Origin: Acidimicrobiaceae bacterium | GTDB taxonomy: Bacteria > Actinomycetota > Acidimicrobiia > Acidimicrobiales > Ilumatobacteraceae | Direction of reading: 5' to 3' | DNA: 64,000 nucleotides | Assembly: GCA_020637295.1 (NCBI GenBank) | Contig: JACJWF010000004.1 | Location: forward strand, 186,001-250,000 | Shown: one piece after another, positions 34,941 to 43,232 of the stretch | How the letters are laid out: the number at the start of each line of letters is the position of its first letter | Numbering within the stretch: position 1 is the stretch's first letter | Made by a program: the position numbers and the translations under genes | Notes under the pieces: generated by a model | Databases searched by the model: none | What the model was told of the DNA's origin: nothing | What the model saw: the letters and a program-made list of their open reading frames with translations, nothing else

Positions 34941-35510
34941 ATGGAACAGCGTCAGTGGCCGCGCACGCACGAGGAGCTGAACCAGCAGCCGATCCAGGTC
35001 CGTGTGGCGTCCGTGGAGCAGATCTTCAACCCGATGGACCCGACGCCGATCGAGGAGCGGTCGCTGAACATCGAGGTGGCCGACTGGATCGAGGAGTGGG
35101 CGGAGGACCTGGACCGCGACCAGCCGATCACCGTCGAGTTCTACGTGGGCGACGGGCGGGTGCAAGGACGCGAGGGCATCGTGGCCGCTGGGCTGCACAA
35201 CCACTTCGAGTACCGCGAGTGGCAGGCCGGCCGGCAGCTCAGCAAGCTGTGGCGTGAGGGCCGGATCAGCCTGGTGATCGGCCTCGTCGCGCTCGCCGGC
35301 TTCAACGCCGCGTCGCGTGCCATCGGCACCAGCAGCAACCCCGTGGTGGAGGTCATCCACGAGAGCCTGTCGGTCATCGGTTGGGTGTCGATGTGGAAGC
35401 CGATCGAGATCTTCCTCTACGACTGGTGGCCGATCCGCCGCGAGCGGCGGGCCTGCCGCCGGCTGGCCGAGGCCGAGGTGCGGTTCCCCGCGGTCGCGGC
35501 GCGGGCCTGA
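34941..35510 (+). CDS. Conserved membrane protein of unknown function
   Basis: 189 residues. A soluble N-terminal half with an acidic helix (IEVADWIEEWAEDLDRDQPI) and HNHFEYREWQAGRQLSKLWR, then two membrane segments (about 117-133 and 145-165) and a basic C-terminus (WWPIRRERRACRRLAEAEVR). GAGACT lies six bases before ATG 34941. I do not recognise the family. Confidence 0.78.
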   Translation: MEQRQWPRTHEELNQQPIQVRVASVEQIFNPMDPTPIEERSLNIEVADWIEEWAEDLDRDQPITVEFYVGDGRVQGREGIVAAGLHNHFEYREWQAGRQLSKLWREGRISLVIGLVALAGFNAASRAIGTSSNPVVEVIHESLSVIGWVSMWKPIEIFLYDWWPIRRERRACRRLAEAEVRFPAVAARA

Positions 35511-35514
35511 CGGG

Positions 35515-36228
35515 TCAGCTGCCCGTGAGGCGGCGGGTCAGTTCCCCGGCCACGTCGTCGCCGGCCAGCGCCGCCAATTCCCCGGCCAGCGACACGTACA
35601 CCGGGACGTCGCCGATGTAGGCCGACGGGGCCGCCTGCGGCTCCGTGCAGCACCACGCCATCGTCGCGCCGCCTTCGTCCCAGTCGGCACGCGACCAGCG
35701 GCTGACGGTGACGACGTCCTGACCCGCCGGGCCGGCGGCCACGGCGGTGGCCGTGCGCAGCGGCAGTTGCCAGCAGACCGATGGTTTCCAGTCGATCGGT
35801 GACTCGTCGGCCTCCAGCGCGGCGAGGTGCAGGGCGCACCCGGCCCCACCGGCGAACCCGGGACGGTTGAGGAAGATGCACGCCCCGTCGGCGAGCGCGG
35901 TGTGCGTGCGGGCGCCGTCGCGGAAGATGCCGTCGGGCAGCGACCCGGCGGCGTGGGCCAGGGCGTGGAACTGCCAGCCGTCGGGGGTGAGGAACTCGGC
36001 GTAGGCGGCCAGCGTCATCGCCTCGTCGGCGTCCGCCATCGCCGTGCCGACCGAGCAGCACCCCTGCTGGAGGTGCTCGGCCGGTTCGTCGAGGATGCCC
36101 TGGCAACCCCGCCCCCAGGTGCAGGTCCAGTTCGAGCGGAGGAAGTCCTCCTCGAACCGCCAGACGGTGTCGGCGGTGCGGACCTCCACGTACGCGCCGT
36201 CCGGCGCCGGTGGGGGCGGGGTGCTCAC
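35515..36228 (-). CDS. Cysteine-rich protein of unknown function
   Basis: 237 residues with several Cys in clusters: CTWGRGC, GCCS, ACIFLNRPGF...GCALH, VCWQL and WCC. The pattern resembles YkgJ-type metal or iron-sulfur chelating proteins, but I cannot confirm the family. GTG 36228 is the start. The protein is soluble, with no signal peptide. It is convergent with the preceding membrane-protein gene and sits 21 bases after the superoxide dismutase gene start side on the same strand. Confidence 0.75.
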   Translation of the reverse strand: MSTPPPPAPDGAYVEVRTADTVWRFEEDFLRSNWTCTWGRGCQGILDEPAEHLQQGCCSVGTAMADADEAMTLAAYAEFLTPDGWQFHALAHAAGSLPDGIFRDGARTHTALADGACIFLNRPGFAGGAGCALHLAALEADESPIDWKPSVCWQLPLRTATAVAAGPAGQDVVTVSRWSRADWDEGGATMAWCCTEPQAAPSAYIGDVPVYVSLAGELAALAGDDVAGELTRRLTGS

Positions 36229-36249
36229 GGGGTGTTCAGTGCCGGTGGC

Positions 36250-36864
36250 TCAGAGGGGGGAGGGCGTGGTGCGGGCCGCGGCGAAGCGGGCGGCCACGTC
36301 CTGCCAGTTGGCGATGTTCCAGAACGCCTTCACCCAGTCGGCCTTGACGTTCTTGTACTGCAGGTAGAAGGCGTGCTCCCACGAGTCGATCACCAGCAGC
36401 GGCACGGTGGTGGTGCCGGCGTTGCCCTGGTGGTCGTAGATCTGCTCGACCACGAGGCGCTGGCCGACGGGCTCCCACGCCAGCGCGCCCCAGCCGATGC
36501 CCTGCACGCTGGTGGTGGCGGCCGTGACCTGAGCCTGCATGGCGTCGAAGCTGCCGAAGTACTCGTCGATCGCGGCAGCCAGTTCGCCGTCGGGGCGACC
36601 GCCGCCGTCGGGGCTCATGTTGGTCCAGAAGATGCTGTGCAGGACATGGCCGCTGAGGTGGAAGGCGAAGCTCTTGCTGAGCGCGTTGATGGCGGCGAAG
36701 TCGCCCTTCTCGCGGGCGGCGGCCAGCGCGTCGAGCGTGTCGTTGGCGCCCTTCACATAGGCGGCATGGTGCTTGTCGTGGTGCAGGGCCACGATCTCGC
36801 CGCTGTAGTGCGGCTCCAGCGCACCGGGGGAGTAGGGCAGTTCGGGCAACGTGTACACAGTCAT
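36250..36864 (-). CDS. Superoxide dismutase (Fe/Mn family)
   Basis: 204 residues. Converts superoxide to oxygen and hydrogen peroxide. Metal ligands: His in LHHDKHHAAYVKG, His in FHLSGHVLHSIFW, and Asp/His in VIDSWEHAFYLQY. Iron or manganese use cannot be settled by eye. AAAGGAGACG lies before ATG 36864, a strong ribosome site unusual among its leaderless neighbours. No signal peptide, so cytoplasmic. Confidence 0.95.
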   Translation of the reverse strand: MTVYTLPELPYSPGALEPHYSGEIVALHHDKHHAAYVKGANDTLDALAAAREKGDFAAINALSKSFAFHLSGHVLHSIFWTNMSPDGGGRPDGELAAAIDEYFGSFDAMQAQVTAATTSVQGIGWGALAWEPVGQRLVVEQIYDHQGNAGTTTVPLLVIDSWEHAFYLQYKNVKADWVKAFWNIANWQDVAARFAAARTTPSPL

Positions 36865-36947
36865 CTCGTCTCCTTTTCGCGTTGGTTCCACCGTATCGGC
36901 CGATCTCCGCACGCGCCTCGCGGGGCCCGGATTCGGCCCGGGACGCG

Positions 36948-36984
36948 CCGGAGGGGCGCCCCTCCCGTTGGGGCGCCCCTCCGG
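36948..36984 (-). terminator. Strong hairpin after the LPXTG-type protein gene
   Basis: A 15-pair perfect stem (36948-36962 with 36970-36984) and a seven-base loop TCCCGTT. No T-tract follows on the minus strand. It separates the surface-protein gene from the superoxide dismutase gene. Confidence 0.6.
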
Positions 36985-36994
36985 TCGGGGGGAT

Positions 36995-37927
36995 CTAGGC
37001 GACCGGGCGGCGACGGCGGCTCATGCTCAGCGCCGTGAACCCGAGGCCGGCACCGAGCACCAGGAGGGCGCTGCCGACGACCACGACGGTCGCATCGCTG
37101 CCGGTGTGGGGGAGGTCACCACCGGGCGTCTCGGGAACCTGGGGCACCTGGGGCGTCTCGGGAACCTCGGGCACTTCCGGCACGTCGGGGATCTCGGGCA
37201 CTTCGGGGATCTCCGGGATCTCGGGGATCTCGGGGATCTCCGGGACTTCGGGCAGGTCCTGGATCAGGCAGTCGGGCGTGTTCCGCGTCTGGCCGAAGTA
37301 GCCGGCCCACGGGTGCTCGTAGCCCTCGATGTCCAGCCACGTGTCGTAGGCGCAGGCGGTGTCGAACGTGATCACGTAGTCCTTGTCCAGCGCGTTGGCC
37401 GCCACCACGTCGCTCAGCCAGGCGGTGGCGGTCTGGGCCGGGCCGCCCACCGGCTGGAGGGTGGCCTGGATCTGGCGCTCGCACAGGTTGGCGACGTCGC
37501 CGTGGAAGAAGATTCGCCACTGCCAGTCGTACGGCGACGTCTGGGCGGCGCGCACGTCGATCTGGTCGGGCGTGAGGTAGTCGCACTCCTCGTCGCCGTC
37601 GTCGCCAGGGGGGATGATCGGGAAGACGGGGATGGCGCTGAGGATGCTCGGGTCGATCGTCAGCACCGGCGGGTCCAGTGGGTCCAGCGGACCCACGGGG
37701 TCGTCGCAGGCGCCGATCCACACGACATGGCCGGTGCCGTCGCCGTCTGGCATCCAGACGGCCGTGCAGTCATCGGTGCCGGTGCCGGTGCCGGTGCCGG
37801 CGTGGGCGGTGGCGCCCATGGCGGCGAGCGAGGCGGCGGCGGCGAGCGAGGCGGCCAGTGCGGTGCGGACCACGCTGGTGCGGATCCGGCGGGCGGTGCT
37901 GATGCTGGTGGCGGTGGAGGTGCGCAT
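36995..37927 (-). CDS. LPXTG-type cell-wall protein with PE[IV] proline repeats
   Basis: 310 residues. A long N-terminal signal peptide ends near THAGTG (about residue 41). The exported domain has five Cys (DDCTAVW, IGACDD, ECDYLT, LCERQ, TACAYD). A stretch of Pro-Glu-Ile/Val repeats (about residues 218-262) leads to the sorting signal LPHTG, a hydrophobic helix and RRRR. This architecture is that of sortase-anchored proteins, with the repeats as a wall-spanning stalk. GAAAGGAA precedes ATG 37927. No sortase gene is in the window. Confidence 0.87.
   Translation of the reverse strand: MRTSTATSISTARRIRTSVVRTALAASLAAAASLAAMGATAHAGTGTGTGTDDCTAVWMPDGDGTGHVVWIGACDDPVGPLDPLDPPVLTIDPSILSAIPVFPIIPPGDDGDEECDYLTPDQIDVRAAQTSPYDWQWRIFFHGDVANLCERQIQATLQPVGGPAQTATAWLSDVVAANALDKDYVITFDTACAYDTWLDIEGYEHPWAGYFGQTRNTPDCLIQDLPEVPEIPEIPEIPEIPEVPEIPDVPEVPEVPETPQVPQVPETPGGDLPHTGSDATVVVVGSALLVLGAGLGFTALSMSRRRRPVA
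37128..37252 (-). repeat. Nine-base tandem repeat coding PEI/PEV units
   Basis: Runs of a nine-base unit of the type TCGGGGATC (plus strand) encode about a dozen P-E-[IVT] tripeptides. The units are nearly identical in the middle, as expected for recent slippage expansion. Confidence 0.7.
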
Positions 37928-38030
37928 CGGGAGTTCCTTTCTCCGTCGGCGCCCGTTCGGCGCCGTCACCCGTCCAGAGCGCGCCCGCTCCTCCGGCTCG
38001 CGCTTTTCTCCCGGAAACCCTCCCGCGGCG

Positions 38031-38036
38031 TAGTTT
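38031..38036 (+). promoter_or_regulatory. -10 box TAGTTT for the second acyl-CoA dehydrogenase (leaderless)
   Basis: Six bases before ATG 38043; no ribosome site. Confidence 0.45.
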
Positions 38037-38042
38037 CTTGTC

Positions 38043-39260
38043 ATGGAGTTCGCTTACACCGACCGCTGCAACGACTACCGGGAGCGCCTGCTGGCGTTCA
38101 TGGACGAGTGCATCTACCCCAACGAGGCGGTGTACGAGGAGCAGCTGACGGCCAGCGGCGACCCGCACCACCAGCCGGCGATCATGGAGGAGCTGAAGGT
38201 GGAGGCCCGCCAGCGCGGGCTGTGGAACCTGTTCCACCCCCACCAGGAGTGGGGCCCCGGGCTGACCAACGCGGAGTACGCCCCGCTCGCCGAGATCATG
38301 GGTCGCAGCTGGATCGCCAGTGAAGCCTGCAACTGCTCGGCGCCCGACACGGGCAACATGGAGGTGCTGACCATGTTCGGCACGCCGGAGCAGCAGGACC
38401 TGTGGCTGCGCCCCCTGCTGGCCGGGGAGATCCGCTCCTCGTTCGCCATGACGGAGCCGGACGTGGCGTCCAGCGATGCCACCAACATCTCACTGCGCAT
38501 CGAGCGCGACGGTGACGACTACGTGCTGAACGGTCGCAAGTGGTGGATCACCGGCGCCAACCACCCGCACAACCGGATCTTCATCGTGATGGGGCAGACG
38601 GACCCGGAGGCCGCCCCCCACCGCCGCCAGAGCCAGATCCTCGTGCCGCGGGACACCCCTGGCCTCACCATCGTCCGCGACCTGCCGGTGTTCGGGTACT
38701 GGCACCAGGACGGCCACTGCGAGCTGCGCTTCGAGGACTGCCGCGTGCCGGCCTCCAACCTGCTGGCCAACGAGGGCGACGGGTTCGCCATCAGCCAGGC
38801 CCGCCTCGGCCCCGGCCGGATCCACCACTGCATGCGCTCCATCGGCGCGGCGGAGCGGGCGCTGGACCTGATGTGCCAGCGGGCGCTGCAGCGCACGACG
38901 TTCGGCAAGCGGCTGGCGGAGCGGGCCAACGTGATGGACTGGATCGCCGAGAGCCGCATCGAGCTGGAGATGGTCCGCCTGCTGACGCTGAAGACGGCGT
39001 GGATGATGGACACCGTGGGCAACAAGGCGGCGGCCGTGGAGATCAGCGCGATCAAGGTGGCCGGCCCCAACGTGGCGGCGAAGATCATCGACCGGGCCAT
39101 CCAGGTGCACGGTGCCGGCGGCATCAGCGACGACTACCCGCTGGCGGCGAGCTGGGCGTGGCAGCGGGCGCTGCGGTTCGCCGACGGCCCCGACGAGGTG
39201 CACAAGATGACCATCGCCCGCCGCGAGCTGCGCAAGCACGACCCGTCGTTCCGCAGCTGA
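38043..39260 (+). CDS. Acyl-CoA dehydrogenase family protein (second)
   Basis: 405 residues. Motifs: FAMTEPDVASSDATNISLRI, LNGRKWWITGANHPHNRIFI, ERTTFGK-type RTTFGKRLAERANV and VHGAGGISDDYPLAA. The set resembles ACAD10/11-like members that act on long or hydroxylated acyl chains, which is family knowledge rather than proof. It is unrelated in detail to the gene at 33603. Convergent with the STAS gene (three-base gap). Confidence 0.92.
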   Translation: MEFAYTDRCNDYRERLLAFMDECIYPNEAVYEEQLTASGDPHHQPAIMEELKVEARQRGLWNLFHPHQEWGPGLTNAEYAPLAEIMGRSWIASEACNCSAPDTGNMEVLTMFGTPEQQDLWLRPLLAGEIRSSFAMTEPDVASSDATNISLRIERDGDDYVLNGRKWWITGANHPHNRIFIVMGQTDPEAAPHRRQSQILVPRDTPGLTIVRDLPVFGYWHQDGHCELRFEDCRVPASNLLANEGDGFAISQARLGPGRIHHCMRSIGAAERALDLMCQRALQRTTFGKRLAERANVMDWIAESRIELEMVRLLTLKTAWMMDTVGNKAAAVEISAIKVAGPNVAAKIIDRAIQVHGAGGISDDYPLAASWAWQRALRFADGPDEVHKMTIARRELRKHDPSFRS

Positions 39261-39263
39261 CGG

Positions 39264-39590
39264 TCAGCCGGCGAGGCCGCCCTGCACCCGTACGGCGCGG
39301 TCCACCCCGGTGAGGGCCAGCCGGTGGCGCAGGCGCTCGCCCGCGCACACCACCACCAGCTCCCCGCCCTGCTCGCGCGCCCGCCCGGCAGCACCCAGCA
39401 GCATGCCGAGGCCGGCGTCGTCCAGCGCGGTGACCCCGTCCAGGTCCACGTACAGCTCGGTGCCCGGGTGCTGGCCGATGGCCCGCGTGAGGTGGTCGCG
39501 CAGCAGCGGCACGGTGGACAGGTCGATCTCGCCGCTGACCTGCAGCACCGGGATGGTGCCGAGCAGTGAGAGGCGGCAGATCAGGTCCAT
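39264..39590 (-). CDS. STAS-domain protein lacking the phosphorylation serine
   Basis: 108 residues, one STAS domain of the anti-sigma-antagonist type (GTIPVLQVSGEIDLSTVPLL, LYVDLDGVTALDDAGLGMLL). The usual D-S-[ST]-G motif is DDAG here, so the regulatory Ser is replaced by Ala. If it binds an anti-sigma kinase it could not be switched off by phosphorylation in the standard way. TAGGGT lies nine bases before ATG 39590. No anti-sigma kinase or phosphatase is adjacent. Confidence 0.85.
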   Translation of the reverse strand: MDLICRLSLLGTIPVLQVSGEIDLSTVPLLRDHLTRAIGQHPGTELYVDLDGVTALDDAGLGMLLGAAGRAREQGGELVVVCAGERLRHRLALTGVDRAVRVQGGLAG

Positions 39591-39599
39591 GGCCGGCTC

Positions 39600-39605
39600 A
39601 CCCTA
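39600..39605 (-). promoter_or_regulatory. -10 box TAGGGT for the STAS gene
   Basis: Nine bases before ATG 39590, slightly longer spacing than its siblings; no ribosome site. Confidence 0.35.
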
Positions 39606-39623
39606 CCGGGCGGCACCCGATGG

Positions 39624-39992
39624 CTATGGAGGCTCCAGCAGCATCGTGGCCGAGGCGGTGAGCGTGACGTCCGGCAGCAGCCAGCCGACGAGTGGGGCAT
39701 CGGTGCGGTCGACGAAGCTGACGGTGACCGTCACCCGCCCACCGGCCACCACGGTGGCGACGTCGAGCGGCGCGACGCCCACGGCGGCTGCGGCCGCCTG
39801 CCCGGCGGCGCCCGCCGGGGCGGCCGCCACCGCAGCCGCCCGAGCGCCGCGCCGTGCCGCTTCCTGCACCGCCAACTGGTGGCGGGCGACCAGGCCGACC
39901 TGCAGCACTCCGGCGGCCAGCAGGCACACGAGGGGCAGCCCGAGGGCGAGCTCCACCGTGGCCTGCCCGCCGTCGCGGCGGCAGCGGTTCAC
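39624..39992 (-). CDS. TadE-like minor pilin
   Basis: 122 residues. A short basic leader ends in GG before QATVELALGLPLVCLLAAGV, so Glu is at position 5 after the predicted prepilin cleavage, followed by a hydrophobic helix and an exported domain. This is the TadE/pseudopilin pattern. GTG 39992 overlaps the upstream pilin stop (GTGA). It is the last gene of the tad cluster on this strand. Confidence 0.85.
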   Translation of the reverse strand: MNRCRRDGGQATVELALGLPLVCLLAAGVLQVGLVARHQLAVQEAARRGARAAAVAAAPAGAAGQAAAAAVGVAPLDVATVVAGGRVTVTVSFVDRTDAPLVGWLLPDVTLTASATMLLEPP

Positions 39993-40195
39993 AGCTTGTC
40001 GATCACGGCATCGATGACCTTGTCGAACAGGCGGCCGACTTTGCCGGCGCCGCCACCGCCGGTGGCCCAGGCGATGACCAGCAGGGCCACCAGCGCGGCG
40101 CCCAGCAGGACCAGTGCGTACTCGGTGGTGGCCTGGCCCTCGTCGTCCTCCAGCCGCAGCAGGAAGAGATGGAGCCGGACGAGGAATGCGTGCAT
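39989..40195 (-). CDS. Flp-type/DUF4244-like small pilin
   Basis: 68 residues. The leader ends DDEG, followed by QATTEYALVLLGAALVALLV with Glu 5 and Tyr 6, the mark of Flp pilins, then a short Gly-rich and amphipathic tail (GKVGRLFDKVIDAVIDKL). GAAGGAGG lies before ATG 40195. Likely the main subunit of the Tad fibre. Overlaps the TadE-like gene by four bases. Confidence 0.87.
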   Translation of the reverse strand: MHAFLVRLHLFLLRLEDDEGQATTEYALVLLGAALVALLVIAWATGGGGAGKVGRLFDKVIDAVIDKL

Positions 40196-40322
40196 GACGC
40201 CTCCTTCGGAACGTGGGTGGGTTCGCGTGGCCCGTCGTGGGGCGAGGAGGCTGCAGCGCAGCGATCAAGGCGGAACATATCGGCGCCGTCGGTCGGCGGC
40301 AACCAGCCACCGGGCGGACGGA

Positions 40323-40328
40323 TAGGGT
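40323..40328 (+). promoter_or_regulatory. -10 box TAGGGT for the enoyl-CoA hydratase gene (leaderless)
   Basis: Six bases before GTG 40335. The 139-base gap to the pilin gene also holds TATGTT on the minus strand at 40274-40279, a possible pilin promoter. Confidence 0.45.
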
Positions 40329-40334
40329 CGGATC

Positions 40335-41003
40335 GTGAGCGTCGAGGTGACCCGCCCGCTGCCCGCCGTTGCCGTCGTCACGCTGGCCCGGCCGGAGAAG
40401 CGCAACGCCCTCTCCATCGCCGTGCGCGACGCCGTTAGCGACGCACTGGACGCGGCCGCCGCCGACGAGGACGTCAAGGTCGTCGTCATCACCGGTCAGG
40501 GCACCCACTTCAGCGCCGGGTTCGACCTGAAGGAGTTCGCCGACCCCGACGCCGAGCACCAACGACGGCTGTGGGCCTCCAGCGACCGCTTCCACCACAC
40601 GGTGCTGAGCAGCCCGCTGCCCACCATTGCCGCGGTCAACGGCCCCGCCCTTGCCGGCGGCTGCGACCTGGCCTGCATGGCCGACATCCGCATCGCCGTG
40701 CCGACCGCGCGGTTCGGCCACCCCGAGCACGCCTGGTCGCCCGTGGTCTACCGGCCGCTGCGCGACCTGATCGGCGGGGCGGCGGCGCGGGAGTTCCTGC
40801 TCACCGGGCGGGACATGGACATGGAGGAAGCCGTCCGCATCGGCCTGGTGGCCGCACTCGTCGAGCCGGAGGGGTTGATGCCGAGGGCGTTGGCAATGGC
40901 GGAGATGATCGCCCGGGCGCCGCGCACTGCGCTGGTGTCGCTGCGGGCGCGCATCCAGCGGGCGGCGGGCATCGACGCCGGCACGGCGACGCTGGAACTG
41001 TGA
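40335..41003 (+). CDS. Enoyl-CoA hydratase/isomerase family protein
   Basis: 222 residues, somewhat short for the family. Crotonase fold: RPEKRNALSIAVRDAVSDAL, GTHFSAGFDLKEF as the oxyanion-hole segment, and NGPALAGGCDLACMADIRIA. The second catalytic Glu region reads FGHPEHAWSPV. GTG start with a leaderless -10. It stands alone on the plus strand between two halves of the minus-strand tad cluster. Confidence 0.9.
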   Translation: MSVEVTRPLPAVAVVTLARPEKRNALSIAVRDAVSDALDAAAADEDVKVVVITGQGTHFSAGFDLKEFADPDAEHQRRLWASSDRFHHTVLSSPLPTIAAVNGPALAGGCDLACMADIRIAVPTARFGHPEHAWSPVVYRPLRDLIGGAAAREFLLTGRDMDMEEAVRIGLVAALVEPEGLMPRALAMAEMIARAPRTALVSLRARIQRAAGIDAGTATLEL

Positions 41004-41008
41004 GCCGC

Positions 41009-41611
41009 TCACCAGGCCAGTGAGGAGATGGCGGCCAGCAGCAGGGGCGCCACGGCCAGCAGCACGAACGACGGGAGGGTGCAGAGCACCAGCGGGGCTG
41101 CCATGCGAATTGGCAGTTGGCGGGCCACCGCCTCGGTGCGTCGGCGGCGCTGGTGGCGAGCCTCGGCGGCCAGCCGCTCCACGATCGGCGCCAGGGGCAG
41201 CCCGTAGCGGTCGGCTGCGGCGAACGAGTCCACCAGTGGTGACGCCGCCGGGCCGACCGAGTGGCGCAGCGCGGCGAGCGCGTCGGCGAACCGCTGCCCG
41301 CTGTCCACCTGGGCCAGCACGTCGGCAAAGGCTTCGGCAACCGCCGGCGGCAGGTGGGGTGCGGCAGCACGGATGGCAGCGGCCGGTAGGTGGCCGGCGC
41401 GGACGGCCAGCACGATGAGCTCCAGCGCGTCGGGGTACGCGGCGGCGACGGCACGGCGATGGGCCCGGCGGCGCCGGCCGAGCGGATCCGGAGGCAGGCG
41501 AGCACGTCGCGGTGGGGCGGCGCCCGTGCGGGGGTGGGCTGACGGCACCAACCGGGCGGCGGCGACCACCACCAGCCCGGCGGCGAGCGCGGCCGCGCCG
41601 GCGGGGCTCAT
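41009..41611 (-). CDS. TadC-like inner-membrane protein (T2SSF domain)
   Basis: 200 residues. A helix at the start, a cytoplasmic GspF-type helical domain (AAYPDALELIVLAVRAGHLP, ADRYGLPLAPIVERLA) and a C-terminal hydrophobic pair. In Tad systems TadB and TadC form the platform that inserts pilins. ATG 41611 overlaps the TadB-like gene stop by four bases. Confidence 0.85.
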   Translation of the reverse strand: MSPAGAAALAAGLVVVAAARLVPSAHPRTGAAPPRRARLPPDPLGRRRRAHRRAVAAAYPDALELIVLAVRAGHLPAAAIRAAAPHLPPAVAEAFADVLAQVDSGQRFADALAALRHSVGPAASPLVDSFAAADRYGLPLAPIVERLAAEARHQRRRRTEAVARQLPIRMAAPLVLCTLPSFVLLAVAPLLLAAISSLAW

Positions 41612-42252
41612 GCTGCGGACCCGGCGGCCCGGACGAGGCGGCGCATCCAGGCCCACCCGGCCAGGTTCAACCCCCCGCCGGCGACGGCGCACACCGCACC
41701 GGCTGGGCTGAGGAGTGCGGCGCGGAACGACGCGCTGGTGAGCGCGCTCCAGCCGGCAAAGGCGAGGGGCACGGCCGTGAGCACTCGAGCGCTGAGGCGG
41801 GCCTGGGCCGCATGTGCCTGTGCCTCCGCCCGGGCGGCGAGGCGTTCGCGCAGCAGCGCCGCCCCGGCATCCAGCGTGGCGGCTACCGGCCCGCCGAGCT
41901 CCGCGGCGGCGCGCACGGCCTGATGGACCACCGCCTCGTCGGCCGGGCTACCGGCCTCGTGCGCGGCACCGTCCGCAGGGAACGTCTGGGGTCGCAACGC
42001 GACGGCGGGAGCCTCCGGCCAGGCCGCGGTGGATGCCCATGCCGCACGCAGGGAAGCGCCCGCACGAACGTCGGCGGCCAGCGCGTCGAGCAGCGCCACC
42101 CAGGCCTCCGTGGACGGTGTGGCGCGGTGCCGCCGGCCGATGCGCCGTTCCCGGCCGGGCGCCACACCTCGGCGCGGCGGGCGTGGCGCGCCCGCCACTG
42201 CCGCCACCGCGACCAGCAGCGCGGCGGCGATGGCGGCGATGGCGGCGTTCAT
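41608..42252 (-). CDS. TadB-like inner-membrane protein (T2SSF domain)
   Basis: 214 residues. A membrane helix at the N-terminus, then a GspF-type helical domain (LLDALAADVRAGASLRAAWA, RAAAELGGPVAATLDAGAAL) and two C-terminal helices. Arg-rich linkers and Ala-rich composition make the sequence low in detail. Four-base overlaps link it to TadA and TadC, so the platform is made from one message. Confidence 0.83.
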   Translation of the reverse strand: MNAAIAAIAAALLVAVAAVAGAPRPPRRGVAPGRERRIGRRHRATPSTEAWVALLDALAADVRAGASLRAAWASTAAWPEAPAVALRPQTFPADGAAHEAGSPADEAVVHQAVRAAAELGGPVAATLDAGAALLRERLAARAEAQAHAAQARLSARVLTAVPLAFAGWSALTSASFRAALLSPAGAVCAVAGGGLNLAGWAWMRRLVRAAGSAA

Positions 42253-43232
42253 CGACGCCCCCGGCTGGGCAGCGCCACCACCTGGCCGCGTTCCACCAAC
42301 GGGCGCGCCCGCAGCCGGCCATCGGTGGCCTCCACTTCGGCGATCTCTGCCACCGTCCGACGCCCGTCCGGCAGGCGGGCCACGTGCACCACCACGTCGA
42401 TGCCTCGAGCCACCTCGTCGTGCACCGCGGTGAGTGGCCAGTTCGGCGTGGACTGGAGCACCAGCGACGCCAACCGCCCCAGCGCGTCCGCAGCACCGTT
42501 GGCGTGCACGGTGGCCAGCGAGCCGTCGTGGCCGGTGTTCAGCGCGTGCAGCAGGTGCACGGCTTCGGGGCCGCGGATCTCACCGACCACCAGCCGGTCG
42601 GGTCGCATCCGCAGGGCAGCGCGCAGCAGGTCGGCCAGCGTGACCTCGCCCACCCCGTCGGGCGTCGCCGTGCGGGTCTCCAGCCGCACGACGTGGGGAT
42701 GGGCCAGCCGCAGTTCGGCGGTGTCCTCCAGCACGACGATCCGCTCCCCTGGGGCCGCGCCACCCGCCAGCGTGCCGAGCAGGGTGGTCTTCCCGGCGGA
42801 CGTCGCCCCGCTGATCAGCAGGTTCGCCCGGCCGGCCACCAGCCGGCGCAGCAGGGCCGCGCCCTCGGGCGTGGTGAAGCGCTCCAGCGCCAGCGGAGCC
42901 ACGGCGAAGCGCCGGATGGCGAGGCACGGCCCGTCCACCGCCACCGGAGGGATGACGGCGCAGAGGCGGCTGCCGTCGGCGAGGCGGGCGTCCACCACGG
43001 GTTGGGAGCGGTCGAGCCGCCGGCCGGTGGGCGTCAGCAGGTGTTCGATGGCGGCTTCCAGGGTGGCCGGGCGCATCCGCCCCACGCGCTCCAGCGCGCC
43101 GGCGCGGTCCACCCACACCTCGCACCCGGCGTTGACGAGCAGTTCGCCGACGTCGGGGTCGTCCAGCCATCGTTCCAGCCCACCGAGCGGCGATGCCTCG
43201 GCCACCAGGTCCACTTCCAGCCGGCGGCTCAT
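42249..43232 (-). CDS. TadA/CpaF-type secretion ATPase
   Basis: 327 residues. Drives pilus assembly. Walker A is SGATSAGKTTLLG, an Asp box reads ERIVVLEDTAEL, Walker B is RPDRLVVGEIRGPEAVHLL, and the His box is GHDGSLATVHANGAADAL. Shorter at the N-terminus than E. coli-type CpaF. ATG 43232 overlaps the CpaE-like stop by four bases. Confidence 0.93.
   Translation of the reverse strand: MSRRLEVDLVAEASPLGGLERWLDDPDVGELLVNAGCEVWVDRAGALERVGRMRPATLEAAIEHLLTPTGRRLDRSQPVVDARLADGSRLCAVIPPVAVDGPCLAIRRFAVAPLALERFTTPEGAALLRRLVAGRANLLISGATSAGKTTLLGTLAGGAAPGERIVVLEDTAELRLAHPHVVRLETRTATPDGVGEVTLADLLRAALRMRPDRLVVGEIRGPEAVHLLHALNTGHDGSLATVHANGAADALGRLASLVLQSTPNWPLTAVHDEVARGIDVVVHVARLPDGRRTVAEIAEVEATDGRLRARPLVERGQVVALPSRGRR

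Noticed and set aside
37128..37252. A short repeat array that might be CRISPR
   Set aside because: The nine-base units are in frame and code for Pro-Glu repeats inside a surface-protein gene; no spacers and no cas genes.
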